Shown here in pieces: positions 36,913 to 49,850 of a stretch of DNA of 64,000 bases (position 1 is the stretch's first letter; the number at the start of each line of letters is the position of its first letter). Made by a program: the position numbers and the translations under genes. Under the pieces are notes generated by a model that was given only the letters and a program-made list of their open reading frames with translations, made no database searches and was not told the origin of the DNA. This DNA comes from Ascaris suum (lineage: Eukaryota > Nematoda > Chromadorea > Rhabditida > Ascarididae): NCBI GenBank assembly GCA_013433145.1, contig CM024190.1, positions 3,720,001-3,784,000 of the forward strand, written 5' to 3'.

Positions 36913-39900
36913 ATGAGGGGAAACGGAAACGGAAGTAGCGTCATAGATCTTGGTGTGCAGTTAGGGTACATAACTGAGGGTTTACTTATTTTGATCCGGA
37001 AATTGTTCCCAGGTGTCGGGAATACCGGAGCAAATCATGCAGTCGGTTCTGCGCTCGTGAGTCCACCCAACTGCATCGCGCAAGGAATGCCGGTTTGCTT
37101 TTCTTCAATGATTCCAAGTGTAATAGAACATTTTTCGACTTTAGTAATATTTTTTTCACACGCTTTTTAAAATTTGCTTTCTCGGACCGCGACTGGATAT
37201 GTCGAGTTTAAGCTGATGTTTGAGTTGCAGTGCACACTATAGAACAAATTAACGGAACCTTGATGAAGGATTCTCAATTTAGAGTGAAGTTGCAGGCGCT
37301 TTAGTGAACTCAAAAAATTGTGTAGGTTTGACATCGAGCGTGTCTCATTTTATAGCAGTTGGAATTGGAAGATGAACTTTTTGTGGAAAAGTTGTCTGAG
37401 TGGTCTGATTCGTCAAGATGTGCATACGTCGTTACGTATGTTTTCCCATTTGTTGGTCGGTGACGAAACTAGTGAGGCGGATTAATGCGATCACAAAAAG
37501 CGCATTGCTTGCGCGCTCCTCTGCGACGCTTTTACATCATATCCCATATCGTAAAGGTTGTTTGAATAGCGGAGCATACTATTGAATCCATTTGTTCATG
37601 ATTCCATCAACTATGAGCAGGTGAATTTTTTGGAATTCATACGGTATCCAAGCGTTTTGTATTTTGCGCTCTCTTCGCATTCTCCGAGCGGTGCTACTAT
37701 GTTCGATATAGGATCGGGTTTGCTTCATAAGTAATTCTGTAGAGTCAGGTCACTCTTAAACCTGAATAAAGTGGACGATATTTATTTGCAAAAATTTTCA
37801 GTGTTTCTCCGTTCCGCCTCCTAGCCTGTTTGCATGTTCCCCCAAAATGGGACAGTCGCTGCGTCATTTCGGCAACACCATTAACAGGTATTTCTTCCAT
37901 CTTTTATTGTTGTATAACGTTCGCCTCAGGTTGATGCTAAGAATTGTTCAGTCTGTAGTGCGTCATAAGCGATATATGTCATAGCAAGCGGATCTTTGGA
38001 GTGTAGAATGACTGTCTTCTTTTACTGTCAGTGCCGAAAGTCTTAAATGAAAGACGATTTTTAAATGAGATATTATCAGTGCGGTTCCGCCGTAATATTT
38101 CGAGTAATGGCGAGGGGCTGCGGATTCTCCAGGGTTTCCATCGTCATTTCAGCAGTTTGGGCAAAGTCGGCAGTACTTGGCTTGCGGAAATAAGTGTTTT
38201 TATCCGGTGACAGGGGATCGCGACTAAAATTTTCAAAAGGGTTTTGGTTTGGAGGAAGGAGGGATGACGGTTCCGAGTAACAGTGTTAAATAGAAGGCTG
38301 TGCGTTACTAGATCGAGGCACTGCTTTTCATTCATAATTTCCTCTCTCCTTTTTCTAAATTTTTTGGACTTTGCCTACTGCTGCAAACAATAACTCTCTT
38401 GGAAAAAGTTTTCTTGGTGCTTTTCTCATCGAATAATTTCAATTTATGGGGCTATAAATTTCATGTATATGGGAATTGTGGATTTGAGGGTGGAAGCCAG
38501 ATAAAACCTTCAGAGAGCTTTTATGTTCATTTTATCTTTATGTATTTCTGAGATGTGTGCTCTATGCAGGGGCAATGCATTTACTTGTCGCATATATTTC
38601 TGTGTAACAGGACGCCTCTGGCGCTGAATAACGACAATCAGCTGTTCTCATTGGGAAGTCTCATCGATTCAGGAGAAATCGTCGACCTCGCGAAGTCAAA
38701 AAGGGGTTACGCGTATGGTTGCATTTATTTTGACTTTCGCGTTTCTAGGCTAAATTGCGCATGCGTGTTGATTTAAGCATTACAAAGCAATACTTCTTTG
38801 CTGACGAAATTATTTTTTATCAAGGTATGCTGTGAGTATTGAAGGTTAACTTTTTTCGCTTCATCTATGCTTATTATTCATGTGCGGGTAGAGAGGGAGG
38901 GGCGCATCTGTGATTAGCCGTTGCTAACCGTAGATAAAATTTCCAGTTTTTTAAAGCAACACACCCCTCCTTTCTCCTTTTCCCATTTGAGTCAGGAGGA
39001 TTTTGTGTTTCAAGTCGCTGAAGAGAAAAAGAAGAGGAGTGAATAGCCAACAAGAGGGATTTGTTTTATTTGGTCGGCTCTGCACCCTCGGTCTGTGGGC
39101 TGAGGTCGCAACCAAGTCAGAAATGCGAAGGAGGTAAGGATGTTTTCATTGAGATGGAGGAAGGGCTATACGCCTCTGATGGTTACAAGAACCGGAGAGA
39201 TGAAGATGTGAAATGTGCAACTTTTCCTGTACGATCATTTAAAATTTTGCTGTTATTGACAGTTTTTTCTCCGAATAAGAATAAATCCATTCGAAGGAAG
39301 TAATATCTTTATTTTCCTCCCTCCCCTTTTTGTTTCATGATAAGGGATCCGTTTTTATAGCTGCAGCTGATCGCCAATGCAAAAGTATTCTTGTTCTTAA
39401 TATTCCTTCTGCAGTTCTTCCTTCTTCGTGCCAGCTGAATTCAATTTTACCGAAAAGTTCGATTTTTCTGCATGCGTAGATTTCATTTGGTTATGTATTT
39501 TCTTGTGACACTATTTGTAGCTCTTCGAGCCCAATTTCCTCCAGACTGATCTGTGTATTCATTCACTACTGACATCTAAAAGTATCATAAAATTAGCATA
39601 TTACTTTTGTTCTGCAGCGATTTCCGTTCGACTTTAAAGAGGGAGAGCATTTGCGCTGCTTAGCACTTCGCGAAATATTGCCTGTGGCGAGGGGCATTAT
39701 TTCACCTCAGTTGTAGTTTCTGGTGGAATCTGCACTGTTTTAAGTTATATAGCTGTAGGGTTGATATCGTGAAAGCCGACCTTACCTTTAATCCACCCGT
39801 TTTTGTTTATTTCTGAAGGTTTGCAATTGCAGTGATGGTTACTTTCTTTCAGTATTGTTGAAAATAACTTCCCCGGCCATGGTGATCCATCGCGCACAAA

Positions 39901-42327
39901 ACTTTACGATACTTTTCTACTACAAGATGTCTTCTACAGCGTTTGTGCTGATCCAGTTGGGAACTTTTTCATGCAGGTTGTTTTCTAGAAGTTACATTTT
40001 GATGCTCTGTTTATAAGTTTCGTTTTGCTAAAACAGACTTTAAGAAATTATTTAAGATTACTATGACGGACATAAGAACAGATCTTGTCGCTCTTGTTTG
40101 ATTGATCTCGTATTCATATGCATCGAAAATGCATCTTAATTAAGCAACTTTTCAAGTCATTGCGTTGCTGTACTGTTATGGTTCTTCCTTATTAAAGAGC
40201 GAAAACAGAAAGGTTTTTGTTTAAATTTATCTCTAAGCATGCGGTAAAAGAATGTTACAGTTCGCTTTTATTTGTATTAGCAGTGATTCTGCGATACAGT
40301 TTGCAGTGCTGAACAATCTAGCGTCTATGCGAAAGCATGTCTAAAATTAAATAAAAGACTTTTTGAAATCAGCTGATTTATGCACAGTATTGCACCTCCA
40401 CTGAATTGTTGCAACATTTATTTATTTATTTCAATCAATAGAACATTCGTTACGAATAAGTGTCTCCTCATATCGCTTCCACGTGCTCTGGCCCAATACC
40501 CCTCTGTTCCATTTTGGCTGCTGTGGTCTTTAGGTCGGGTCGGCCTTTACTTCTCGCAAGTCGGTCGCGTGAAGCTTAGGGCTTAATTTCATCGTCTGCC
40601 TGTCGGACCCTGACGAGCCGATTCACCATTCTTCCTCTTATGACTGTCAGGACTTATTCCGCCGCAGTCTCCCCAATGAGGGTGCTGGGCGGGGTGGCTC
40701 GATTGAGCGGAACCATAAGACTGGTTGGAGCTTACTTACAACTGACCACGCAGTAGGCAATGTAAAACGATGAATTTTGCAATATTGGATCACCATTATT
40801 TTTTTTCGTATTGCCACAAATGCAAATTTCCAATATTAGCATGTATTAATTTTTTTTCGAAAGTTGTCGATAAACTTAGTATGGTAATACAGATGTAGGT
40901 TATTTACAATATTTGGTCTCGATGTGATGCGGACATATTCGAGAAAGAGAACACCTAATCAGAAGAATTGTGGTTCATTTCTAGTTAAGGATATGTTTAT
41001 TTCATGCAGATGTTGGTGGAGCAGAGTTCGCGTGCTGAACGCGCTCGAATAATATCACTTGTCCAAGGCTACCTAACAGTATTGAGTTGCAATCGCTACT
41101 CAACGCGTGTGGTGCAGAAACTGTGGAGAATGTTGGACGAGAACATGCGCATTTTGTTCTTGGGTGAACTTGATGGTCACGAGATCGACACTGCCATCGA
41201 TGAGAACGGTACTCACTTCATTCAGGTATGCATTATTTAACAACTCTTCGAGCTGCTCTATTGTACACTTCTGATTCGGTTTTTAGCGGTGATCTTAGGC
41301 AACCTCAGTCAGTGTCCCTGGATATGCTACACCTAAGTTGGAATGAGGCTCTGAAGTTTTATGGCTGATTCTTATGGTGCAGGTATTTTAATTTTCGCTT
41401 TTGTTATGATTTTTAAAAAAATCAAAGTTTTAGTAAATGGCTGTGGAGAACCTTGGTTCAAAGCAATTCGAATCATGTGAATCATCTACTCTCAGAAAAT
41501 CGAAAGTTTTCCCATCTGTGCAGTCTTGATCAATTAGGAATGGGCATAAAGTCCTCCCTTTTATTCTAACCTTAGCTAGAGGCTTGAGGGTGGCACGGGA
41601 TTATGAGTAAATTGTGACTTTTCTTCTCTCTTGCTAACTGTCTATGGGAAAGAGCATGGTAGCGAGCGTTGCTGTGAACTGTTCTAGGATGTATACTAGG
41701 TGATGCAAAAGACTGCAAGTCTTATTAGGTCTTAGAGGTGGATGGCTTAGTGTTACAGTCATAATTTTAAACGCGTGATGGGCAAAAAAGAAGAGAATGT
41801 AAGGATTCACTCCGATCACCACAATTTAGCTGTGGGCATTCTTTGAAGCGACGTTTGATCGGGGAATATTTCCCAGTTTATCGAGCAGAATTTGAAAGAT
41901 GAATGAGTTGCGGAATTTTTCGCTCAGATATTTGCAAAACATTTTGAAAACTTTTTTAGTGAAGGCGATACATCGCATCATCTTTCTGTAATGCGTTTCA
42001 AGGTAAACGTAGTTGAGTACAGGTAAAAGCATAATGGTTTTCGATTTCAGACGATTATCAGTAGTTCTCCAATTTCAACTTTAACATCGATTGTGCAAGC
42101 GTTCATCTCAACAAACGTACGCGTGGTAACTCTCGCTGAAGATCGTAATGGCTGTCGCGTACTGCAAATCGTCATTGAGGTTCTTTTTTTGCATTCGACT
42201 CTTTCGAATGCCTTAAAACTTTGTTTAGTATTTTGCTCACTTCAGTGAAAAAAAACGCAAAAACATTTAATCGGTTGATATATGTAGACTTTATGCAGTC
42301 CGGTGTTGATGTGTTAGTCCGATCGAT

Positions 42328-42397
<70 letters not shown>

Positions 42398-45300
42398 TGA
42401 AATATTCAGCAGACTGCTCATTTTTATTAAATTTTTCATTTATGATTAATTCACATTTTTCTTGATAATACAATATATGGCGTTTTTGTATTCTCTTAGC
42501 TTTGTGCTTATTATGGCTATTGTTTATTTGATCGGGAATCGGTTAGCACCAAGGAGGAGGGTGGGGGAGCTGCAATCCTCTGAAGGCGATTTGCTTTCTT
42601 CAGAATAGTGGGGAATGGTGAAGAAAATATAAAGAAAAACCACTGTGCGATGTAATTTAACTGCATTCGAAGGACACATGGCAGGTGGGTGTGTTTTATT
42701 GCGAAATCCTAATTTTCATTTTTCTCTTTTTCTGCTTTTCACCAATTTTCATACTTAACAGGCGCCGAAAAGATATGGAAATGCCAGAAGACCCGAATTT
42801 CGAAAACGCGCGACTTTAGCACATTTTCTAGTCAAGCACGCAACTGAAGGAAACTCATCTTGCGTGGGAAACTAAAATAGGGCCATCCCATATAGCTTGG
42901 TGGATGAAGTTTTGATATCATTCTGTACATTTTCTTTAGCGCTTTGCGAACTGATGAGTCTCAGATTACGATCAGTTATATTGGCCAAAAGGAGTGGTGA
43001 AAATTTCTAGCGGATTGCGATGTGTTCGATTGCTGTTTCTGTCGACACTTGAAATGAAAATAAACATCACTGTAAAATAAGACTTTTAGGTGATTAAGTT
43101 AAATCACACATCAATGAAAGCAAAAGGAATAGAGAGGGGGAGGGGGAAACATGCAGTTCTCGCACAATGAACGGAATTCATTGCCATTGGATGCGACAAT
43201 CGCAAATGCGTCAGTGTGTTCAAAGTGTAAAAAATAAGTTGATATATAGATTGTTGATATATAGAAGTTCGAGAAGGAGATGGCTTCTACGTCTTCACAA
43301 GAAATAAAGGTATTCGCCGAGAAACTATTGATGGCGGTGATCGGAAACCTCGAGCGTTTCGTCAATCATCAATTCGCGAACTATGTTATCCAGTGTATTT
43401 TTTCGTTGTCAGTGCTCAGCCGCTATGCAAATATGGCTATCTGCAAGCTTTTGTAAGTTCCAGTATTTGTTTCATTTTAAGAGGTATTTTAAACTGAGAG
43501 CGTAATTTCAGGTTTTTGGGCGTTAAAAATTTTTTTCTGGCATTGCTTCTCGATTTGTCGGGTTTTTTGATTAGCTTTGCACGGGTAGAACTTTTAGAAA
43601 ATAATATTGAAAAACTGTTTTGAAGAAATACTACTGTAAGAAAAATATGTGGAGGATGCTCGCGCGGTTTTTAGAGTTTCTTGCTAAGAACTGCATATTC
43701 AGAAGGAAACCCATAAAATCATGCTGGAAACGCTGCATTAGTCCAGTGAGAACGCTTGGTTTCGCTGTACACTTTTTTTAAAAAAACTTTTACTGATAGT
43801 CGGTCGTCTTGCTAGCTATATCAGCTGGCTTTCAGAGCGATCTGAATCGGTGCAAGATTCTGGTTATGAAAAGACCTTGAAATCGTTAACGAGTACTAGT
43901 CATCTTATAGAACATTTTAAATCTGTTGTGGAAAAGTGCATTCTTCCTGTAGATGTTAAGTGTGCTGTATATCATTGGACTGTTTTCAGCGGTAAACTGT
44001 TGGTCCTCTCACAAGAGAAGTATGCATCACATGTCGTAGAGAAAGCATTGGAATGTGGAAGTACAGCAGCTCTTTGCTCTATAATGGATGAAATTTTCGA
44101 CGGATATCAATGCGATAGGCGAGTTGTCAGCATGATTTTTAATTTTTTGCAAATTTAATGCAGCCATTTGTCGGTCAGCATCCAGCTGGGTTTCGTGCAG
44201 CGACAGTTGATCGCCTTTTATCTAAGACGTATATGGGAAGGGTTATGTAGTATAGTTGTGTTTGTTTTGGGTCAATCAAAAAATGGGGCCAAGGCATTGA
44301 GTAGAAGCAAGTTGGTTGCATAATAATTAGCTCATTTGCGTTCGATTTGCCTATAAGGGGGCACAGTGTTAAGGCATAGTCGGTTTCTACGATCCATAGA
44401 GTAACGATTATTCTAACAACTAGAATGTTTGGTGTATAGCAAACAGTGGTTAGAAGGTGAGATAAGGAGAAGAGGGGGGGGGGGGGAGGGGAGAGGGAGG
44501 GTAAAGGTTTTGAGGGTTGTGCATGAAAACGGACGCCACAGTCAATTTTAGCAGCAATCGTTCATGGATTGAAGATTTGCAACGGGTGCACAGTGGGGTT
44601 CTGTTGGTTGTATGATTCGGATTTGAAAGTTTCACTCCGCGTTGTTGAATTAATTCAGCATTTTTGAATTCTCGTCTGATTTGACGTCACCGTTCATGCT
44701 CACAGGCTCTTTGTTCTAAAAGTAAGTGGAGATAAACAATGTAATAGAATTATGAAGTTGGGCGAGAGCGGTATGAAGATAGTTGGCGCTGTTATGACCA
44801 TTCGCTGTAAATGGTCGTGCCATTCATTGACCTTGGACCGCCCACGTAGTGTCGGTCTTCCCAGTGCAGTCACACCAGAGGATTTCAGCAACTTTTAGTG
44901 CCGAATCAAACAGGATTCGACTATTTAATCAGAGGAGCGTTCAGAGACTTCGGGATCAGTAAACAAAGCATCCGCTGAAATATTAATAAGAAGTTGAACG
45001 TTTCGAGCTGAGCTGTATACACTTCATCGACCGTCATGTAAAGACCGGTCGATTGGCAGATGCACGTCGTTTTTGCTTTTGGTCGTAATCGACCGCAGAA
45101 AGCATCTATCACAGGCAACGAAATTTTCATTCATAAAACATCGACACAGCCGCCGAAAGTATCGTCACTTGCTTCAAAGAAGCAGAAGAAATTCTACGGC
45201 CGCAGAGGTTACGACTCACAAACATTTTATTTTCCTGCTTTTATCCACCATCTCTCTGCCATTCGCCTCTCACTTCCATTGCTGGTTCATTGTCATTTGA

Positions 45301-46231
45301 AAAATGCCGCTGAATCAGTAAGACGACAGTGTTGAAATTTTCGAATATCAAGGGAATGCGGGGAGCAGTGAAGTGGAATGGATCTGAAGACGAAGAGGGA
45401 AGAGAAGGAAACAAAGGATTACTCCAGATTCTTTAGGACAGATGCTCTTCGGCAGGAATTTTTTGAATATAGGCGTCAGTTTTATGGGCAGAGGGATGGA
45501 AACAAGGTTACGAATACGAAAATTGCAGTGATGGTGCTGATGCTCTGGAGATTTTAATGTTTGATGAGTTTGGTAACTACGTGGTGCAAAAAATGTTCGA
45601 AGTGGCGATCGACGTCCGTAACGGTAAACGCAATGGCAAACTGGAATGGTTCGACAGGCTGGCGCAGCGCATCGGTGAACGTCATGATCAGCTATGCAGA
45701 TATTCATCTGGCAAGAAGCTGATCGAGAGACTTTCTAAAGTAAGTGTTTGTTTCAATTTCTGATTCATTAGGTGAATTCCACGCTCTTGAACCCACTGAA
45801 ATGAATTTCCTGAAGCTGATTGCTTGCTCAAGCTATCCGAATACCTTTCATTTAAGCCTGAAGCTATGCGTGCATCACTATTGAGAATTTGATTGCTGTA
45901 TCAGCAAAATAGATAGTTGCTCAAATAGCGCATTTTACCCCCTATCTCTCTCTGTGATTATTCCTGCTCATGATTTAGAGGAGTTGATAATCGATTAATT
46001 GATTGGGTCTGGTCTGACTTACTCAGTCTTTGTTTCTGGGACCACTAAGTAGCTCGCAACTAAAAGGGTAGGCAGAATTATTCGTTAAATTGGTTGATAG
46101 ATATTGGTGGGTTTGTTTTTGATTGCTCTCGTAGCTTGTCTTTCTGAATGAACATTGCCTTAATTCACGCTACTTTTCAGGCACTTATGCACGATAAAGT
46201 GAATGATGTGAATCAAAATGTTGTGCCGTAA
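36913..46231 (+). CDS. PUF (Pumilio/FBF) family RNA-binding protein, 11 exons
   Basis: Exons: 36913-36952, 37013-37056, 37802-37887, 38611-38712, 39853-39976, 41010-41225, 42051-42179, 43265-43452, 43825-44118, 45529-45739, 46181-46231. All phases agree and total 1485 bp, a 494-residue protein. PUF proteins bind 3'UTR sequences and repress or stabilise mRNAs, often in the germline. Eight Puf repeats fill about residues 65-450. The five-residue RNA-contact motifs are NFFMQ (repeat 2, 128-132), TRVVQ (3, 164-168), THFIQ (4, 200-204), CRVLQ (5, 239-243), NYVIQ (6, 286-290), SHVVE (7, 378-382) and NYVVQ (8, 424-428). By the PUF code repeats 8 to 5 should read U-G-U-A. Repeat 1 lacks a clear motif. 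The insert before repeat 8 (DGYQCD) is FBF-like. Exon 9 needs a GC donor. The first two exons and the AG before 43265 are the weakest parts. Which nematode PUF subfamily it belongs to is not settled. Confidence 0.9.
40410..40770. repeat. GC-rich dispersed repeat inside a PUF intron
   Basis: About 330 bp is markedly richer in G+C than the surrounding intron (CTGTCGGACCCTGACGAGCC; GAGGGTGCTGGGCGGGGTGG). It is preceded by TTTATTTATTTATTTCAATC and a block shared with 32.1 kb. No coding signature. Probably a transposon-derived insertion, type unknown. Confidence 0.45.
42328..42396. repeat. (TA)n microsatellite in a PUF intron
   Basis: About 68 bp of pure alternating TA within the intron between the repeat-5 and repeat-6 exons. 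Confidence 0.95.
44119..44121 (+). other. candidate GC splice donor of the PUF gene
   Basis: The exon coding for repeat 7 must end with two bases of a split codon to match the next exon. The only site that fits is AG|GCGAGT; the nearby GT sites are in the wrong phase. The resulting junction reads DGYQCD-S-DGADALEI, which suits the family. GC-AG introns are a known minor class. Confidence 0.6.
44470..44505. repeat. G-rich tract
   Basis: Runs of GGGG separated by A, potentially able to form a G-quadruplex on the + strand, inside the last long PUF intron. Confidence 0.7.
44690..45250 (+). pseudogene. Tc1/mariner-like transposase relic in a PUF intron
   Basis: Three frames carry successive pieces of a Tc1/mariner-type transposase. 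Near 44835-44890 is LDRPRSVGLPSAVTPEDF, like the 'GRPR' hook and following linker. Near 44935-44970 is RSVRDFGISKQSIR, the second helix-turn-helix ('ELGISxxSIRRIL'). At about 45005-45080 are a KLNVSS block and a YTLHRPSCK-type block. Near 45110-45165 are FSFIKHRH and RRKYRH blocks equivalent to the 'FSDEKxF' and 'HNRQND' regions. The first catalytic acid is not recognisable. Stops and frameshifts throughout mean it is inactive. It has the same orientation as the host gene. Confidence 0.6.
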
Positions 46232-49200
46232 TAAACAATTTCCTTTTACTCGTCCAGCTGAAAAATGCTCCCATCTATACTTTCTATACTTTCGGATGTT
46301 GTTTGTTGCCACTTTAAATGCTTCCGTTGTAAATTGCCTCGCATCTGTAATATCTTGTGGACTATAGAGCATTGTCGATGGGTGTTCGGTGCTCGATGTG
46401 GGAGTGTAAGTTGTAGAAATGGAAGCAGAAATACGAATGGGTTCTTTGGAATTTCAAAATAGCGATGTAGAAATGAATTACTGCAACGTGGAGGAGCAAA
46501 TATCATTCAATTTCCGATATTTTTCTCTCAATCAGGAAACTTTTGAGTTATATAACGGTTAGTAGCTTACAGCTAACAACAGGGTGAAGCATTTTTACAA
46601 TGGCAAAGAATATAACGTCACAGCTTTCGCGGTCACATGACATCATCAAGTGAAAAGAATTGGACCCGAGAGGGAAGTATTTAGGAGAAGGATATGAGGT
46701 TGGAAGTGTGGAATGTATCGTGCTTATCCTTTCCCATCTTCTTCGCACTTACACACGCATGCACCGCTTTTACCTCTTCCTCTCTCTTATATCATGTTTT
46801 CCTCCTTAACCTCAATCTTACATAAGGATGCCGTTTGAGGGCGAAGCATTGTGATGTTTTCTTTGCTGTTGTTTTCTATGCATTAAAAAAATCCCCTAGT
46901 ACTCATGCATAGCACAAAAAAGCAGATATGCACATTGCCTCTCCTATTCTTATACTGTCGGAGTGAATGCCTGAATGACCAGAACTTGCCGCAATTATGT
47001 ATTTTAATTGTTGAATGCTTCCAGTGTCGACTTCGTTACCCAAACGTCCTTTTATTCCTTTACAAAGAAGTTTTCTCAGTTTTTATTAAAACGTTTTCAC
47101 CTAGTGGGGATTCATTTGCTTTGATATATTTTGTGGGATGAATGCTTACGGACTATTGCTGTTTTGTATTCTTGCCTGCTCAAAGTCTATAGCATTCGTA
47201 CATCAATCGACTTTGCTAATGAATTCGTCTGATTTACTACTCTATAGCATCCCTTTCGGCTCTTATTAGTAATTTTTACTGCTTTGTCTGTTCGGTTGCG
47301 ATCGGTTCTTTAAGCAGTTGCCTTCTTTGAGTTATAGCTATCCGAGAGTTACTGTTGATATTGCATTTCATCGTTCACTTAGCTGAAAGTGCTTAGCATG
47401 GCTAGGTGTTCAGTACTTTATGGCAGGTTAAGTAATACTTACATGTCCTGTGAAGTGCGCCCTTAGAAGGTGTCTTTTTTGATTATGTCAATAATAACAC
47501 GAGATCACGTGAGCAGGTGATGTCGCACTATCTCGGTCGTCCATTTATCTTACTTTGGGTCGATTGCGCATCATTGACATGAGAGCTAAAGACTTGCAGT
47601 TTGCTTATAATTGCATGCGTTCGATCTGTATTATTGTGGCATTTTTGCTTTATTGTTTTTTTTCCATTTATTATTTTTGAGTGTATTTTTGCCGATTACG
47701 TGACATAGATGGGCAATTTTAATGAACATTATGTTGTGAATATTGGAAGAATCGATATAATTAGACGGTAACATTGATTCGTGATGTTTTTACAACTACA
47801 GTTTTACTTTCTTGCTTCATTTAGTTTCATTTTCGTCTATTTTCTCTTTCTCTCTGTTTCTCTCTCTCTCCCTCTCTCTCTCTCTCTACATTGCTTCACT
47901 TCTGTAAAGTTTTATATGCTCACATGCTCTTACTTGCTTGCTGTTTCTACAGCATACAATATTTGTTTTATTTTCGATGCACGATCTCTTTAGTACACTA
48001 TATTTTTTTCTTTATTTCTGTCTTTTCCAAATAAAGTGTTTCATATGCTTTTCATACCGCTTCCTTCAAAACCAGTACACATTTATTCGTTTTGCATTTC
48101 TTTACTTATTCGTCCACGCAAAAGCATTGTTCTCCCATTTCTTGCATTGATATGGTTTCCTGCTTTTGAGTCGTTCATTTTGTCACTGTTTCGGGTGTGT
48201 TTCACTTGGCCTCGTTGTCGTATAAACTGAATGAACTGGCGGATGGGTGCGAAGAGATTACTAAAACCGAGAGATCACAAAGTTGAGAAACAAACAAAAC
48301 GGTACTCAGAGGTTCCTTTTTAGGAACGGAAAGGAAAGCATTCATTGTTTAGGAACTCACTCTCCTGTAAACATCCATGTCTGCTGAAGTTTTTCGTTTC
48401 TCTTTTAATGCAACTTTTTTGTCATCTACGATGGAAATATTGAGAGTTTTCTATTGTCATCTACGTTTCCTATACGTTTTCGATGTGTTTTTGATTGATA
48501 AATTTGAATGCTTTGGTTTTTGTTTGATTTACATTGATTGTTGGCCCACAGAAGCATATGAGATAGGTTTCGACATTCGATGGAGTGTTGGGATATTAGA
48601 AAAGGAATGTTGCTGATTAAGTGCTCGCAGATTTTTCGGACACTCTAAGCAGGTTCACAGACTTCTCCCTTGATATCAGAAATAATCTATGTTTTCTTAA
48701 GCATCGCTACAACTTCTCTAAAATTAGCGAAGCCATATGTAGTGCTGCGAGTATTCAAGTGTTCATTCATATGTCGGTGCATATAGTTAGTTGATAATTC
48801 AGTCGAATTTATGGGATTTTTATGTGTTCTTTTCATTTTATTTTGTGGTGTGTTAAAGTATTTTGTTGAATAATAGGAACTTTGGGCGTCTATATTGAAA
48901 TAGGCTTCGTTTGTGCTATCGTTTCATCCACTTCTTTTTGTCAATGAATTTCCATTCATAGTGCTGCAAAAGTAAAACGTCTTCGTGCGTGCTTGGGCTG
49001 GAACTTCGAATACGAGCCAGTGAAAGAGGGAAACGAGGCAATAGTACAGTAATAGGTCGATTGATACACCTCACTTCTAGTCAAAACGTCGGTTTTCGGC
49101 TAAGTTTGTCGTAGACGTTTCGTTTATCTAAAGCAAAGCCTCAGAGCAACCAAGGCTCCTCGCAACGGCTGACGCAAAGGCTGAAGTCACATGCAGACGT

Positions 49201-49850
49201 TTCCTGCATTTCGTCGTATGATGTTAGTCCTTTGCAATTTATGAAAAATTCACCACTTTTCAAAAGGCCATCCATTAACCTCAGTGGAATCATCGCTGTT
49301 TCAAAACGGTGCCCATGTCATCGGAAATAACGCGAACCCAAGATTATATTTCATCTACCGCTTCGCACTGCACTGTGTTTTGAAACGCATGCAAATTTCA
49401 TGACGGCCCAGCACTTGCGAACTCTTTCGGCTTCATATCCACGCCGGCACAATTTTGTATTCCAGAAAATATTATCGGGATTGGAAAGTGGCGCCTAGAG
49501 TGTGAACTGCAAATGGGAGTCGACAGAAGCGTGTGCACTGACAGTGTGCCCGACCAACATGTTTTCAACGGCGATCATCAATAGCTGCATAACTGTGGTC
49601 TCACTGCTAATGAAAGGTGGAAAAGAAGAATCTGAACCGAAGAAGCTAAAGATGGTGATTAAAATATGATATGAAGCAACTACGGACAACGACCATCGTG
49701 GGCAGCACTTCGCAATATATTCAGCTTCCTCGCATAGCGATGGCGTAGTTCCTGGTTCTCAACAAAGTATACGCACGGGTTTTTAATAGTTGTCCACCTA
49801 CCATTAATCAAAATTTCCTACTTCTTACCTTTCTGACATCTGCTTTACAT
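46232..49850. other. no gene recognised; downstream of the PUF gene
   Basis: T-rich DNA, with a (TC)n tract at about 47845-47890. An AATAAA overlaps the PUF stop codon (46230-46235) and another lies near 48030. The first is very close to the stop for a poly(A) signal, so the real 3' end is undetermined. Open frames are short and hydrophobic because of the T-richness. Confidence 0.4.
47845..47890. repeat. (TC)n-rich tract
   Basis: An imperfect CTCTCTC run in T-rich DNA. Confidence 0.8.

Noticed and set aside
45348..45707. 119-codon minus-strand ORF
   Set aside because: It overlaps, antisense, the PUF exon coding for repeat 8 and has no domain of its own.
46230..46235. AATAAA overlapping the PUF stop codon as the poly(A) signal
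   Set aside because: Cleavage would fall within about 20 bases of the stop, leaving almost no 3'UTR. Unusual enough that I do not call it.
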